Shown here piece by piece: positions 1 through 7,614 of a DNA stretch of 28,793 nucleotides (positions are counted from its first letter, which is position 1; each line of letters starts with the position of its first letter). A program made the translations under genes and the position numbers. The notes beneath the pieces were generated by a model that searched no databases, was not told the DNA's origin, and saw only the letters and a list, made by a program, of their open reading frames with translations. The DNA is from Pirellulales bacterium (GTDB taxonomy: Bacteria > Planctomycetota > Planctomycetia > Pirellulales > JAICIG01): positions 1 to 28,793 of the forward strand of contig JAICIG010000031.1 of NCBI GenBank assembly GCA_025924495.1, in the 5' to 3' direction.

Positions 1-1351
1 CGTCCGCCGCGCAAACCAGAGTTGGCGACAGGCCGTCGCCTGCTGGCTTCCCTCATTGTTGATTTTCTCGGGCCGGAATCAGGTGCGGCCGGAAATGTTC
101 ACGTTTTTGTTTCTGGCCATGGTCCTGGCCATCGTCTTCCTTGCCCAGCGGCGACCGCGGCTCGTGTGGTGGCTGCCGCTGATTCAATGGTTGTGGGTCA
201 ATACGCACGGCTTGTTCGTCTTGGGCCTGGTTGTTTGGGGGAGCTTCCTAATCGACGTCGCGGCGCGACGGTTTTCACTCGTCCCCTCGAGCGAGCTCAA
301 ACCGAGCCGCGCCGACCTGCGTCGTTGGACCGGCGTCAGTGTTTGCCTTGCGATAGCGACCTTGCTCAACCCTTACGGGCTGCAGGGAGCCATGTTTCCG
401 CTCGTACTTTTTCAGCGGATTGAGGGCGAGAATCGCGGATTTTATGCTCAATTCGCCGGCGAATTCGAAGGCCTGCAAGAGTTTCTGGCTCACTACGGGC
501 TGCTCGCCAGTCTCACAAATCTAACGATCTTGATGATCTGGGTGCTGCTGGTTCTCGGGGGAATCAGCTTCGTGCGGCTGTGGCGGCGGGGAAAAATCAA
601 CATCTTGCGCATCCTCTTATTTGCGGCCTTCGGCTATCTCGCCTGGCGATCGAGCCGCAATAGCTCCTTGCTGGCGATTGTCGGCGGCATGATCCTGCAA
701 GCGAACTTCGGCGAGCTCTCCGATGGCGGCCAATTAAATCAGACCTCTCGCTTCGGCCGAATCGCTTTGGCGAGCTGTTTGGGCCTGCTGATCGCCAGCC
801 TTCCCACGAATATTTTCTGGGCTCTGGCGCGGTCGGAGAGCCCGCGGCGATTTGGCTGGAATGAAGCCCCTAACATATTCTCTCACAAAGCGGCGGAATT
901 CTTGGGCCGCGACGGTATGCCAAGTCGGGTCTTCCCCGTCGACCAGGGCGAAGCGGCCGTCTATATCTTTCACAACGGTCCCCGAAGGCGCGTTTTTGCC
1001 GATGGTCGGTTGGAGGTCAATACGCCGGAGACGCTCGCGCGCTACCTGAAGATTCGCAGGCAGATGATCGCGCGAGATCCCGAGCTGCAGAGCCGTCTGC
1101 AGGAGGGCATCGAGCCGGATCAGACGGGGCGCCGTGAGACGCCGGCGCTGTTGATCGACGTCGCCGCGCGGGAATGGGGCGGCGTGAGCCTCGATCCGCA
1201 TTTCCGCCTCGTTCATTTCGACGGCGTCGCGCTCGTCTTTCTCGACGTCGAACAAGCAGAGCGATTGCAATTGCCCGCCGTCCCCATCGACGAAAACATC
1301 ATCGACCTTGCGAGGCTCCGCAGCCGCAATCGACGAGTGGAAACCGATTGA
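1..1351 (+). CDS. Polytopic membrane protein, 5'-truncated (possible GT-C-like)
   Basis: The reading frame is open from the first bases of the window to a TGA at 1349-1351, so the true start lies upstream; the TTG at 56 is only the first start-like codon in view. The visible part has about seven hydrophobic segments, then a soluble C-terminal region of about 150 residues. Motifs include RPEMF near the visible N-terminus, WVNTHG after the second hydrophobic segment, LLNPYG, and VFADGRLE in the soluble part. This combination recalls a large family of uncharacterised bacterial membrane proteins with an architecture like GT-C glycosyltransferases or PMT-type proteins. The catalytic loop of such enzymes would lie in the missing N-terminal part, so enzymatic activity cannot be judged. 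It converges with the next gene with only 4 bp between them. Membrane protein: sure; glycosyltransferase: speculative. Confidence 0.75.
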   Translation, partial: VRRANQSWRQAVACWLPSLLIFSGRNQVRPEMFTFLFLAMVLAIVFLAQRRPRLVWWLPLIQWLWVNTHGLFVLGLVVWGSFLIDVAARRFSLVPSSELKPSRADLRRWTGVSVCLAIATLLNPYGLQGAMFPLVLFQRIEGENRGFYAQFAGEFEGLQEFLAHYGLLASLTNLTILMIWVLLVLGGISFVRLWRRGKINILRILLFAAFGYLAWRSSRNSSLLAIVGGMILQANFGELSDGGQLNQTSRFGRIALASCLGLLIASLPTNIFWALARSESPRRFGWNEAPNIFSHKAAEFLGRDGMPSRVFPVDQGEAAVYIFHNGPRRRVFADGRLEVNTPETLARYLKIRRQMIARDPELQSRLQEGIEPDQTGRRETPALLIDVAAREWGGVSLDPHFRLVHFDGVALVFLDVEQAERLQLPAVPIDENIIDLARLRSRNRRVETD

Positions 1352-1355
1352 GCGA

Positions 1356-1871
1356 CTAAATCGATTCGCGCGTTGCGCTCCCTTCTAACGTCGCTGCCGA
1401 ACTCGGCGCAGTCTTGCGGGGCAAAAGCGCGAAGCCCATAAACACAGGACCTTTGGGGGTTGGATCAATCCACTCGGCAAATTTATCGATAGGGCCGATG
1501 GCGGGAGAGCAAGCCGACTCATCCGAGGCGGTTCGACGCGCAAGCGACGTCCCCGCCGAAAGACAAGCGATAAGCGCCGTTACCGCGGTCACCATGCGAG
1601 CCAGACGGCGGCGAACTGCCGTCAGGCCAATGGGACAGTCTTTCGTCAGCAAGGAACCGTCGGCCCGACGATAAAAGCGCACGCACAGTCGCCCCTCGTG
1701 GTCTGCAATGAGCTTTGTCGCTTCGTCGCGGTTCATACCCGACAGGTTGTAGACGTTCAAATTACACTGCTGGCAATGGCGAACCGATGCACTGCCTGGC
1801 ATTTGCTCCCAGGCTACGTGACACGGCGACGCAATTTCAATCACGTCAATTAATTCGCCTTCCCTCTTCAT
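1356..1871 (-). CDS. Conserved five-cysteine protein with one membrane segment
   Basis: 171 aa. The N-terminal ~85 residues hold conserved-looking cysteines C17, C33-x2-C36, C63 and C79 in the contexts SPCHVAWEQMPG, RHCQQC, GRLCVRFYRRADG and TKDCPIG. I recognise this as a conserved protein type, common in Planctomycetes, without an assigned function; the cysteine set could bind a metal or form disulfides. One hydrophobic segment follows at about residues 93-107, then a variable tail, so the Cys domain should be cytoplasmic if there is no cleavable signal. The start ATG overlaps the stop of the upstream gene in an ATGA arrangement (1868-1871), and a GGAGGAG ribosome binding site lies just before it inside that gene, so the two are translationally coupled. 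Coding status is sure, function unknown. Confidence 0.8.
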   Translation of the reverse strand: MKREGELIDVIEIASPCHVAWEQMPGSASVRHCQQCNLNVYNLSGMNRDEATKLIADHEGRLCVRFYRRADGSLLTKDCPIGLTAVRRRLARMVTAVTALIACLSAGTSLARRTASDESACSPAIGPIDKFAEWIDPTPKGPVFMGFALLPRKTAPSSAATLEGSATRESI

Positions 1872-2794
1872 CGCGTCTCCTCCGGTGTCAATAGATCAGC
1901 TCGTCCGACCGCACCACCATTCGACGCCATCAGCTCGAGAATCGGTCTTTGCGATTGCATTTGATGTGTTTTTTCGCAGTTCTTCACCGAAGCCAGGACC
2001 GAACGCTTGGATACACGATAACCGCACGCGTTCACGACGAGCAGGGCGCCAGCCAATACGGCAGCATGGGCGCCAATCAGAACAGCGAGGGGCGAAAAAC
2101 TTGTATCGTTACCGCCCAGGTAAGGCGGAATAAGCGCCAAGGCCGGGCAACTCGCCGCCAAAATCATCAATCTGGCCCAACGTCTTCCCGGTGCAAGCGT
2201 AGCCCATAACGTCAGTCCGGCCGAGGCGGCGAGCACGACTCCCAGGCCGGCAAATGCCAGCCGAAGGCGCGCTTCCTCGTGCTCTTGAGCATAGCCGTAT
2301 AAGAGTTGTCCGCCTCGAACGGCGGCAGCGGCCACAATCGTTAATATTAAGAGAGAACGAATTGAGAAGCGTAGCCGCGAGGACGTCTCGCCAGGGCTTA
2401 TGCCGGCAACGACGAAACCGCGCAGTTTGAGCGACACGGCCAGCAAAGCAAACGCACTTGCATAGCTGAATAGCAACACGGGACCGTACCCCAGCCAACG
2501 CTCCGATGTCGCCCCCCAGCGCCAGTCTTGGATGAAGCTCGGCGGAAAACATGCTAACAGCAAGATGATCGCCGCGATCGCGGGCCATTTGATCCATTGA
2601 CGGCCCTGGCAGAGTCCCGCCCAAATGCCAAGCAGCGCGACATGGCTCAGATCTCCCGCGTCTCGAAGCACCGCAAGCCATCCGAGCTGTGGTCTGGCGT
2701 CGGAGAACAGGTCGAAGTGCAGGGCGACTAACGTCGCCAACAGAAGAACGAACGACAGTCGCTCGCCAGCCAGCATCAGCCGCTGAAGCTTCAT
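1868..2794 (-). CDS. Hypothetical polytopic membrane protein
   Basis: 308 aa with roughly seven hydrophobic segments: about residues 12-26, 48-60, 70-86, 102-124, 146-160, 178-202 and 212-255. A polar C-terminal tail of about 50 residues follows. No enzymatic or transport motif was recognised. The start ATG is preceded at a good distance by GAGGAGG. The gene begins about 66 nt downstream of a TATAAT-type promoter candidate and overlaps the following five-Cys gene by 4 bp, so the two probably form a two-gene operon whose products act together at the inner membrane. I do not recognise the family. Confidence 0.75.
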   Translation of the reverse strand: MKLQRLMLAGERLSFVLLLATLVALHFDLFSDARPQLGWLAVLRDAGDLSHVALLGIWAGLCQGRQWIKWPAIAAIILLLACFPPSFIQDWRWGATSERWLGYGPVLLFSYASAFALLAVSLKLRGFVVAGISPGETSSRLRFSIRSLLILTIVAAAAVRGGQLLYGYAQEHEEARLRLAFAGLGVVLAASAGLTLWATLAPGRRWARLMILAASCPALALIPPYLGGNDTSFSPLAVLIGAHAAVLAGALLVVNACGYRVSKRSVLASVKNCEKTHQMQSQRPILELMASNGGAVGRADLLTPEETR

Positions 2795-2866
2795 TGCCGA
2801 CCTCCTCGCCCGGGACTGCGAGGCGCCGGAGCGGCGTCCGCCGGGGGCTGTGTTCCAGATCGATGT

Positions 2867-2897
2867 ATTATAGCCGCCCTGCCAAGTCTTGGTCCAA
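2867..2897 (-). promoter_or_regulatory. Candidate sigma70-like promoter with palindrome
   Basis: On the minus strand a perfect TATAAT (2867-2872) lies 19 bp downstream of TTGGAC (2892-2897). An inverted repeat CCAAG-T-CTTGG (2882-2892) fills the upstream half of the spacer and touches the -35 element, where an operator could sit. It would give a leader of about 65 nt to the gene starting at 2794. The 19-bp spacing is longer than ideal. Inference from sequence only. Confidence 0.4.
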
Positions 2898-2981
2898 TGA
2901 GCGTTGCACGGGGAATTGATGGGCGGCTAGCGCTATCGAAGCACGAGGGAATCGATCATCGTATCGACGTCGAGTAACTCG

Positions 2982-3011
2982 TTGAAGTTCCGGCAGCGCG
3001 TAAGGTAGAAT
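2982..3011 (+). promoter_or_regulatory. Candidate promoter for the regulator/STAS operon
   Basis: TTGAAG (2982-2987) and TAGAAT (3006-3011) are separated by 18 bp and lie about 80 nt before the start at 3092. The -10 box matches consensus at 5 of 6 positions and the -35 box at 4 of 6. This is the best candidate in the divergent intergenic region 2795-3091. Confidence 0.35.
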
Positions 3012-3091
3012 GTGGCCGCACGGACGCTTTCCGGCGAAGACAGAGATCCGAGGCCGCGCAACAATTACGAACACCTGGTGGAAACGGCGCC

Positions 3092-3979
3092 ATGACAACG
3101 GTTTTGATCGTAGACGATTCAGCCGTTGACCGAAGGTTAGCCCAGGGACTGCTGGAAAAGGGCGGCGAGATGTCTTTTGCTTTCGCGGCCAACGGCAAGG
3201 AAGCGATCGAGCAACTCCAGGTCTCGCCGCCCGACATCGTGCTGACCGATTTGCAGATGCCCGAAATGAATGGCCTCGAGTTGGTGCGAGCCGTGCGGGA
3301 GAAGTACCCGCTGATCCCTGTCATTCTAATGACGGCGCAAGGCAGTGAAGAAATCGCCGTGCAGGCATTGTCGTGCGGAGCGGCGAGCTACGTGCCAAAG
3401 GCCAAATTGGCGAAAGAGCTGCATACAACGCTGGAGAGCGTTTTAGCCACCGCGCGATCGCAGCGTCGCAACGAGCGGTTAATGGATTGCGTGAGCCGTA
3501 CGCAATGGTCGTTTGTGATCAACAACGACCCGACCTTGGTCGCGGCGCTCGTCGACCATTTGCAACAATATATCGCTCGGCTCGGACTATGTGACGAGAC
3601 GGGGCGGATTCGGGTGGCCATTGCGCTGGAAGAGGCGCTGGTGAATGCGGTCTATCATGGAAACCTGGAAATAAGTTCCGATCTGCGCGAGTCCGATATG
3701 AATGCTTACTACGCGTTGGCGGAACAGCGCCGGCAGGAGGAACCGTATCGGAGCCGCGTTGTGCACATCGATGCAACGATTGCGCGCCATGAAGCGACGT
3801 TTGTCGTTCGAGACTCAGGCCCGGGCTTCGATCCCGGCGCCTTGCCGGATCCTACCGACCCGGCCAATTTGGAAAAACTGAGCGGGCGCGGCTTGCTGCT
3901 GATTCGCACCTTCATGGACGAAGTGCGTCACAATGCCGCGGGCAACGAAATCACCATGATTAAACGCGGAGAAGCGTAG
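3092..3979 (+). CDS. Response regulator receiver fused to RsbW-like ATPase (anti-sigma kinase type)
   Basis: 295 aa, cytoplasmic. Residues 1-120 are a CheY-like receiver with the acidic pair D8-D9, phosphoacceptor D53 (in IVLTDLQMPEMNG), T81 and K103, all canonical. Residues ~140-295 are a HATPase_c domain of the RsbW/SpoIIAB kind: N-box EEALVNAVYHGN with E181 and N185, G1-box DSGPGFDP at 241-248, and a glycine-rich lid SGRGLLL at 264-270. An insert of about 30 residues lies between N-box and G-box. There is no DNA-binding or dimerisation/phosphotransfer domain. The protein therefore probably converts a phosphorylation signal into kinase or anti-sigma activity toward a STAS protein, and such a protein is encoded 39 bp downstream. 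The ATG is preceded by GGTGGAAA. Domain calls are confident; the partner assignment rests on context. Confidence 0.92.
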   Translation: MTTVLIVDDSAVDRRLAQGLLEKGGEMSFAFAANGKEAIEQLQVSPPDIVLTDLQMPEMNGLELVRAVREKYPLIPVILMTAQGSEEIAVQALSCGAASYVPKAKLAKELHTTLESVLATARSQRRNERLMDCVSRTQWSFVINNDPTLVAALVDHLQQYIARLGLCDETGRIRVAIALEEALVNAVYHGNLEISSDLRESDMNAYYALAEQRRQEEPYRSRVVHIDATIARHEATFVVRDSGPGFDPGALPDPTDPANLEKLSGRGLLLIRTFMDEVRHNAAGNEITMIKRGEA

Positions 3980-4018
3980 CTTTGTTTGCCCTACGGCAGG
4001 GTCAAGAAAGGTCGGTTC

Positions 4019-4375
4019 ATGTCCGAAATCATCAGGACGCACGGCGTCACCGTCTTCGAAGTCGACCAGGAATACGATTCGCTCGACGAACGGGCTCTCG
4101 GCGAGCTTTCAACGCAACTGCTCAACGTAGTCGAAACGGCCAACCCGCCTGTGCTGTTACTGGACCTGGCCAGAACAAAATTTATCGGCTCCAGTTTCTT
4201 GGGCGTACTGATCCGCGCCTGGAAGCGTTTGCGCGACCGCAACGGACAAATGGCCTTGTGCAACGTCAACAATTTGTGCAGCGAGGTGCTGCAGGCCAGC
4301 AAGCTGAACTCAATTTGGGACGTCTACGGCACTCGGGAGGCGGCAATCCAAGGTCTCGCCGCCGAATCAGCTTGA
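4019..4375 (+). CDS. STAS-domain anti-sigma factor antagonist
   Basis: 118 aa from the ATG at 4019, chosen because AAAGG lies just upstream; a TTG at 3986 would only add residues unlike the family. The whole protein is one STAS domain of SpoIIAA/RsbV type. The segment FIGSSFLGVLIRAWK corresponds to the phosphorylation loop, with S58 and S59 at the position of the serine that the cognate ATPase phosphorylates. The usual Asp before this serine pair is Gly57 here. It lies 39 bp behind the receiver-ATPase gene and is almost certainly co-transcribed with it, forming a partner-switching pair. The sigma factor or other output target is not in the window. Confidence 0.88.
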   Translation: MSEIIRTHGVTVFEVDQEYDSLDERALGELSTQLLNVVETANPPVLLLDLARTKFIGSSFLGVLIRAWKRLRDRNGQMALCNVNNLCSEVLQASKLNSIWDVYGTREAAIQGLAAESA

Positions 4376-4388
4376 TCAGGCGGTCCGA

Positions 4389-5189
4389 CTAGGACTCGAT
4401 CAGCGGTTTCAACTGGCCGTAAAAGTAGTAAGCGGCGAGCAGGAAGCCGATCGCGACGACGATCCGGCGCACGAGGTTGCGGTCCAGTCGGCGGGCGATC
4501 CGGGCCCCAAAATATCCGCCCAAAATGGCGGCGGCCGCCATCACTGCGGCGATTTGCCAGTTCACTTTATGGCCCGCGATGAAAACCGCGACAGCGATGC
4601 CATTGATGCAGGAACCCAACAAGGTTTTGAGGGCATTCATCCGGTGAATGTCCCCCAACCCCATTAAGGCCAGTGCGCTCAACATCAAAATGCCGATGCC
4701 GGCGCCGAAATAGCCGCCGTAGACTGCCACAAGCAACTGAAAACCCATCGCGCCTGAGATCGTGAGCGGCGTGGCGGGCCGATGCTCATGACCAATCCCT
4801 AGCCAGCCGGCAATGCGAGGCTGCAGCCAAAACAACAAAGCGGCCGCCAGAATGAGCCATGGCACCAGGTCTCGGAAGGTTTCGGCAGGCAAGGCCGTCA
4901 CCAGTCGGGAACCAATGTAGCCGCCCACTAAACTCGGGATGATAAGCAACATCGCCCAGCGCGGCACTTCGCGCATCTCATAACGGTATCCGGCCATGCT
5001 AGCTACCGAGCCGGGGAAGAGAGCGACCGTGCTCGTAGCGTTGGCGATAACCGAGGCTTCGGCCGAGGCGCCAAGGGCAGCAAATAAGGCCGGAAACGTC
5101 AGCAGCGTACCGCCGCCTGCGATCGAATTGACTGCTCCGCCCGCGGCAGCGGCAAGGCACAGACTGGCATAGTTAAAAAGGTCGTCCAT
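4389..5189 (-). CDS. TSUP (TauE/SafE, DUF81) family transporter
   Basis: 266 aa with about eight hydrophobic segments. The N-terminal repeat carries AVNSIAGGGTLLTFPAL and the second half carries YGGYFGAGIGILMLSALALMG, the paired signature of the TauE/SafE permease family, of usual length. Members export or import small anions such as sulfite, sulfoacetate or other organosulfonates; the substrate cannot be told from sequence and no sulfur-metabolism gene is adjacent. It is convergent with the STAS gene (13 bp apart) and stands alone on its strand. No clear Shine-Dalgarno precedes its ATG. Confidence 0.92.
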   Translation of the reverse strand: MDDLFNYASLCLAAAAGGAVNSIAGGGTLLTFPALFAALGASAEASVIANATSTVALFPGSVASMAGYRYEMREVPRWAMLLIIPSLVGGYIGSRLVTALPAETFRDLVPWLILAAALLFWLQPRIAGWLGIGHEHRPATPLTISGAMGFQLLVAVYGGYFGAGIGILMLSALALMGLGDIHRMNALKTLLGSCINGIAVAVFIAGHKVNWQIAAVMAAAAILGGYFGARIARRLDRNLVRRIVVAIGFLLAAYYFYGQLKPLIES

Positions 5190-5653
5190 AAAGGTCTTGC
5201 CGAGGACTGTAACAGCCCAAAACCAGATTGAAAAGGCGGGCTCGCGCCTGCAGGAAGCACCAACCGAGCGACCGGCGGCGTGTCGCGGCGAGAATTGGAC
5301 AATTTCTTATCGCCAAGGATCAATTTTGGCGGTGCCTCGCCGCCGAGCTCATGCCGCCCTGCTCGCCCGCGGCGGGCAGCCACAGGCGTTTACGTTAGAT
5401 CGGCGAAAATCAGCTATTGGCACAGAATTTGAATAGTTGACGCTCCCCTATGCGCACTCCTAGAGTAAATTCTCGATCTGTTTGTGAGAGGCAGATCCAT
5501 TTCGGCTTAGAAAGCTCATTTCGGAACCGGCCCTGTAGGGCCGCAATTTCTCGCTATTGCCGACGGGATGTCGCACTGCCGCAATACTGCAGCGATGCGG
5601 GCTGGTTGGGGGCCGTCCGGCGTGGTCTAGGTCGGACTGTAGGAGTTGCTGTG
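5190..5653. other. Intergenic region between divergent genes
   Basis: 464 bp between the TSUP gene and the hemerythrin-like gene. The open frame from 5450 that runs into the latter has a Cys/Arg-rich translation unlike a conserved protein, so it is treated as untranslated leader. The only sites seen are a candidate promoter at 5437-5466 and a short GC-rich inverted repeat (GCCCG-CGG-CGGGC) near 5367-5379. Confidence 0.5.
5437..5466 (+). promoter_or_regulatory. Candidate promoter upstream of hemerythrin-like gene
   Basis: TTGACG (5437-5442), 18-bp spacer, TAGAGT (5461-5466). It would give a leader of about 180 nt to the ATG at 5654. The -10 match is mediocre. Confidence 0.28.
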
Positions 5654-6121
5654 ATGTCCAAAAACCCCGAAGAACTAGCCGTCGTTGTTGAAGTACAGCA
5701 GGAGCGGCGCGAGCTTGAATCGTTGTTGGAAAGCGTCCGAGCCATGTTTCACGAGCACCGCTTGGCGCGTGCGGACGGCGCCGCAAGGCTGCTCGATGCC
5801 TTGGACGAATTGCGCGAGCATCTCGGAATGATGTTCGCCTTGAAAGAAACGGACGGCTATCTGGACGAAGTCATAACCGCTTCTCCCCCTCTGTCCGAGC
5901 ACGTGGGGGAGTTGAAAGCCGAGCACACGGTTCTTTTCGAAGAGCTTAGCTGTATGATCGAGCAATGCGATCGAGACGTGGCGCGCGGCCGTTGGGGAGG
6001 TTGTTGTAAGTTAGCTGAAATGACCTTCGAGAATTTCTGCGAGCGGTTGCATGAACACGAGGCCGGCGAGGCCGAATTGGTGCAGCAAGCGTTCAATCAA
6101 GACGTGGGAGTCGGCGATTAG
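5654..6121 (+). CDS. Hemerythrin-like (HHE-type) protein
   Basis: 155 aa, predicted all-helical and soluble. The start at 5654 is set by AGGAG at 5641-5645; an open frame from 5450 would add a non-conserved Cys/Arg-rich leader. Candidate diiron ligands occur in the order of the hemerythrin fold: H56 with E65 (REHLGMMFALKETDGYL), H83 and H91 (EHVGELKAEH), then H133, H135 and E139 (RLHEHEAGE). Spacing is not identical to classical HHE proteins, so the metal site is inferred. Such proteins bind O2 or NO or act in redox sensing. It is followed 63 bp later by a small zinc-ribbon gene on the same strand, probably in the same transcript. Confidence 0.65.
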   Translation: MSKNPEELAVVVEVQQERRELESLLESVRAMFHEHRLARADGAARLLDALDELREHLGMMFALKETDGYLDEVITASPPLSEHVGELKAEHTVLFEELSCMIEQCDRDVARGRWGGCCKLAEMTFENFCERLHEHEAGEAELVQQAFNQDVGVGD

Positions 6122-6184
6122 TCGCCGAAAGCCGAAGCGTTTGGCCAGCGCTGTCGGCGCAGGGAGGAGTTCCAGGAGATTGTC

Positions 6185-6406
6185 ATGACCACATCCACCC
6201 ATTACATCCAGCAATGCCCCACGTGCGGCCGCAGCTTGCGCGTGCGCGTCGAGTATCTCGGCAGGCAAGTAGCATGCCTGCATTGCCATGGGCGTTTCCT
6301 CGCCTGCGATCCGGAGAGTCCGCGCGCCTCGCTGTCTGATTCGGGGCTCGATTTGTTGCGCAGAGCGGACGCGTTGCTCGGACGATCAGGACAGCGCGCC
6401 GGTTGA
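6185..6406 (+). CDS. Small zinc-ribbon protein
   Basis: 73 aa. C11-x2-C14 (QQCPTCGRSL) and C31-x2-C34 (VACLHCHGRF) form a typical four-Cys zinc ribbon with a 16-residue spacing; the intervening LRVRVEYLGRQV matches small zinc-ribbon proteins I associate with planctomycetes. The C-terminal ~30 residues are polar and probably helical. AGGAG at 6174-6178 gives a well-spaced ribosome binding site. It lies 63 bp behind the hemerythrin-like gene. No specific function is known to me; zinc ribbons of this size bind nucleic acid or a protein partner. Confidence 0.7.
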   Translation: MTTSTHYIQQCPTCGRSLRVRVEYLGRQVACLHCHGRFLACDPESPRASLSDSGLDLLRRADALLGRSGQRAG

Positions 6407-6518
6407 AGCTCGTTATGTGCTTACGGTAACGCTCGCCATGAAGCGCAGGCCTACAGCTGATCCGCGGCAGCCTTCGCAGCAAAGTTGACATCTCTCTTCG
6501 GAGCGATACTCTGCCCGC

Positions 6519-6959
6519 ATGGAGCAAAACGATATCAGCGACCTCCGCCTGCTAAGCTGGTTTCATTATGGGTTCGGAGCACTTACCGCATTGACCGCGA
6601 CGATTTGCATTCCGCTGATCTGGATCGGATATCTTTGGATGTATGGTTCGGACGATGCAGTGGCGCCGGCTCAAGCGCCCTGGGCGCCTACGGATGATCG
6701 GGAGTTAATGGGCGCGATTCTGATCGCCACAGGCGGCGGCACGGCTTCTTTGTGCCTGATTCACGGCGCCGTTCTGGCGTATATTGGTCGTTGCCTTGCA
6801 CTTCGCCGCAGGCGGAAATTGTGCATGATTTTTTCGATATTCAACCTTATCGATCTGCCGCTCGGCACGATCCTGAGCGTCTTCACGATTCTTGTGCTCC
6901 GACGACCCACAATCCAGGCGGCATTCCTGTCAGGTAACTCGCGTACGGAATTTGTTTGA
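6519..6959 (+). CDS. Conserved small integral membrane protein
   Basis: 146 aa with about four hydrophobic segments: residues 12-45, 65-90, and two closely spaced ones at ~104-128. The features LRLLSWFHYGFGALTAL at the N-terminus, then CLALRRRRKLCMIFS and LPLGTILSVFTILVLRRP, match a widespread bacterial membrane protein family whose members share FHY...GxxxAL and PLGTxLgvfTixvLxRpxV motifs. No function is established to my knowledge. The start has no good Shine-Dalgarno within 12 nt. Two compact hairpins follow immediately after the stop. Confidence 0.75.
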   Translation: MEQNDISDLRLLSWFHYGFGALTALTATICIPLIWIGYLWMYGSDDAVAPAQAPWAPTDDRELMGAILIATGGGTASLCLIHGAVLAYIGRCLALRRRRKLCMIFSIFNLIDLPLGTILSVFTILVLRRPTIQAAFLSGNSRTEFV

Positions 6960-6972
6960 ATGCCATCGAAAT

Positions 6973-7015
6973 GAGGCCGCGGGGCCTCGGACGCCTCTCA
7001 TGAATGACTGAGGCC
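6973..7015 (+). terminator. Tandem hairpins after the small membrane protein gene
   Basis: Hairpin 1: GAGGCC (6973-6978), loop GCGG, GGCCTC (6983-6988), starting 13 nt after the stop codon. Hairpin 2: GCCTC-TCA, TGAA loop, TGA-(CT bulge)-GAGGC (6993-7014). Neither is followed by a U-run, so this may be a processing or 3'-end-protecting structure rather than a classical intrinsic terminator. Confidence 0.4.
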
Positions 7016-7238
7016 GATCCCGCAGGCGACTGCTGGGCGATCATGTCGGGTCGCTAGCAAACAACCCCATCGCAACATGCCTGGCTTTTTAAGGGAATTA
7101 GCCGCCATAGCGGGGCATCTGAAATTGACTTCCCGCATTGGCACGGCAAATGCAGTTGGACACGGCGAATGTCGCGGTGCAACCTGCTCGCGATGCAACG
7201 GCCCTTTCAACATTTGCTTAGTGCGAGGACTAACAATC

Positions 7239-7421
7239 ATGAAACGCTTAATCGCCTTGGGTTCCATGGCCCTGCTCTGCTCGACGTTTGCAATCGGTTG
7301 CGCCGAGAAGGCCACGACGACTTCGAGAACCGAGGCAACAGGTCCGGGAGGCAAGACCGAAGTCGAGCATACCGAAACGGTGAAGCAATCGGGCGACAAT
7401 CCGCCCGCTGTCAAAGAGTAG
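7239..7421 (+). CDS. Small lipoprotein
   Basis: 60 aa from the ATG at 7239, preceded by GAGGA at 7225-7229. An in-frame ATG at 7077 would add 54 residues ahead of what is plainly a signal peptide, so it was rejected. Positive start MKRLI, hydrophobic core to about residue 17, and lipobox AIGC with the lipidated cysteine at 21. The mature ~40 residues are Thr/Glu/Lys-rich (EKATTTSRTEATGPGGKTEVEHTETVKQ), polar and probably disordered. The protein should be anchored in a membrane by its lipid with a short flexible tail. No function can be assigned. Confidence 0.65.
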   Translation: MKRLIALGSMALLCSTFAIGCAEKATTTSRTEATGPGGKTEVEHTETVKQSGDNPPAVKE

Positions 7422-7567
7422 GCAGCCAATGGGCAGGCAGCATGTAGCGTCAGTTGCGCAAATGCTGCGGCGCACTTCGTCGTCAGCAGGTACGTTTCAA
7501 ACGGCTGCTGCCGCTTGGCGAAAAAGGCGTCGCCACTCATATATGGCGGATGGTAATGCTTGTTCAT

Positions 7568-7597
7568 GGCGGCGCGCGGCTTTTCGCGCGCTCGCCG
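7568..7597. terminator. GC-rich hairpin between convergent genes
   Basis: GCGCGCG (7572-7578), loop GCTTTT, CGCGCGC (7585-7591), extended by GGC/GCC outside a one-base bulge. It sits in the gap between the convergent lipoprotein (ends 7421) and creatininase-family (ends 7615) genes. No U-run on either strand. Confidence 0.4.
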
Positions 7598-7614
7598 TGA
7601 GCTAATAACCGACG

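Noticed and set aside
5450..5653. Upstream extension of the hemerythrin-like ORF
   Set aside because: The added 68 residues are Cys/Arg-rich and family-unlike, and a good AGGAG ribosome binding site precedes the internal ATG at 5654.
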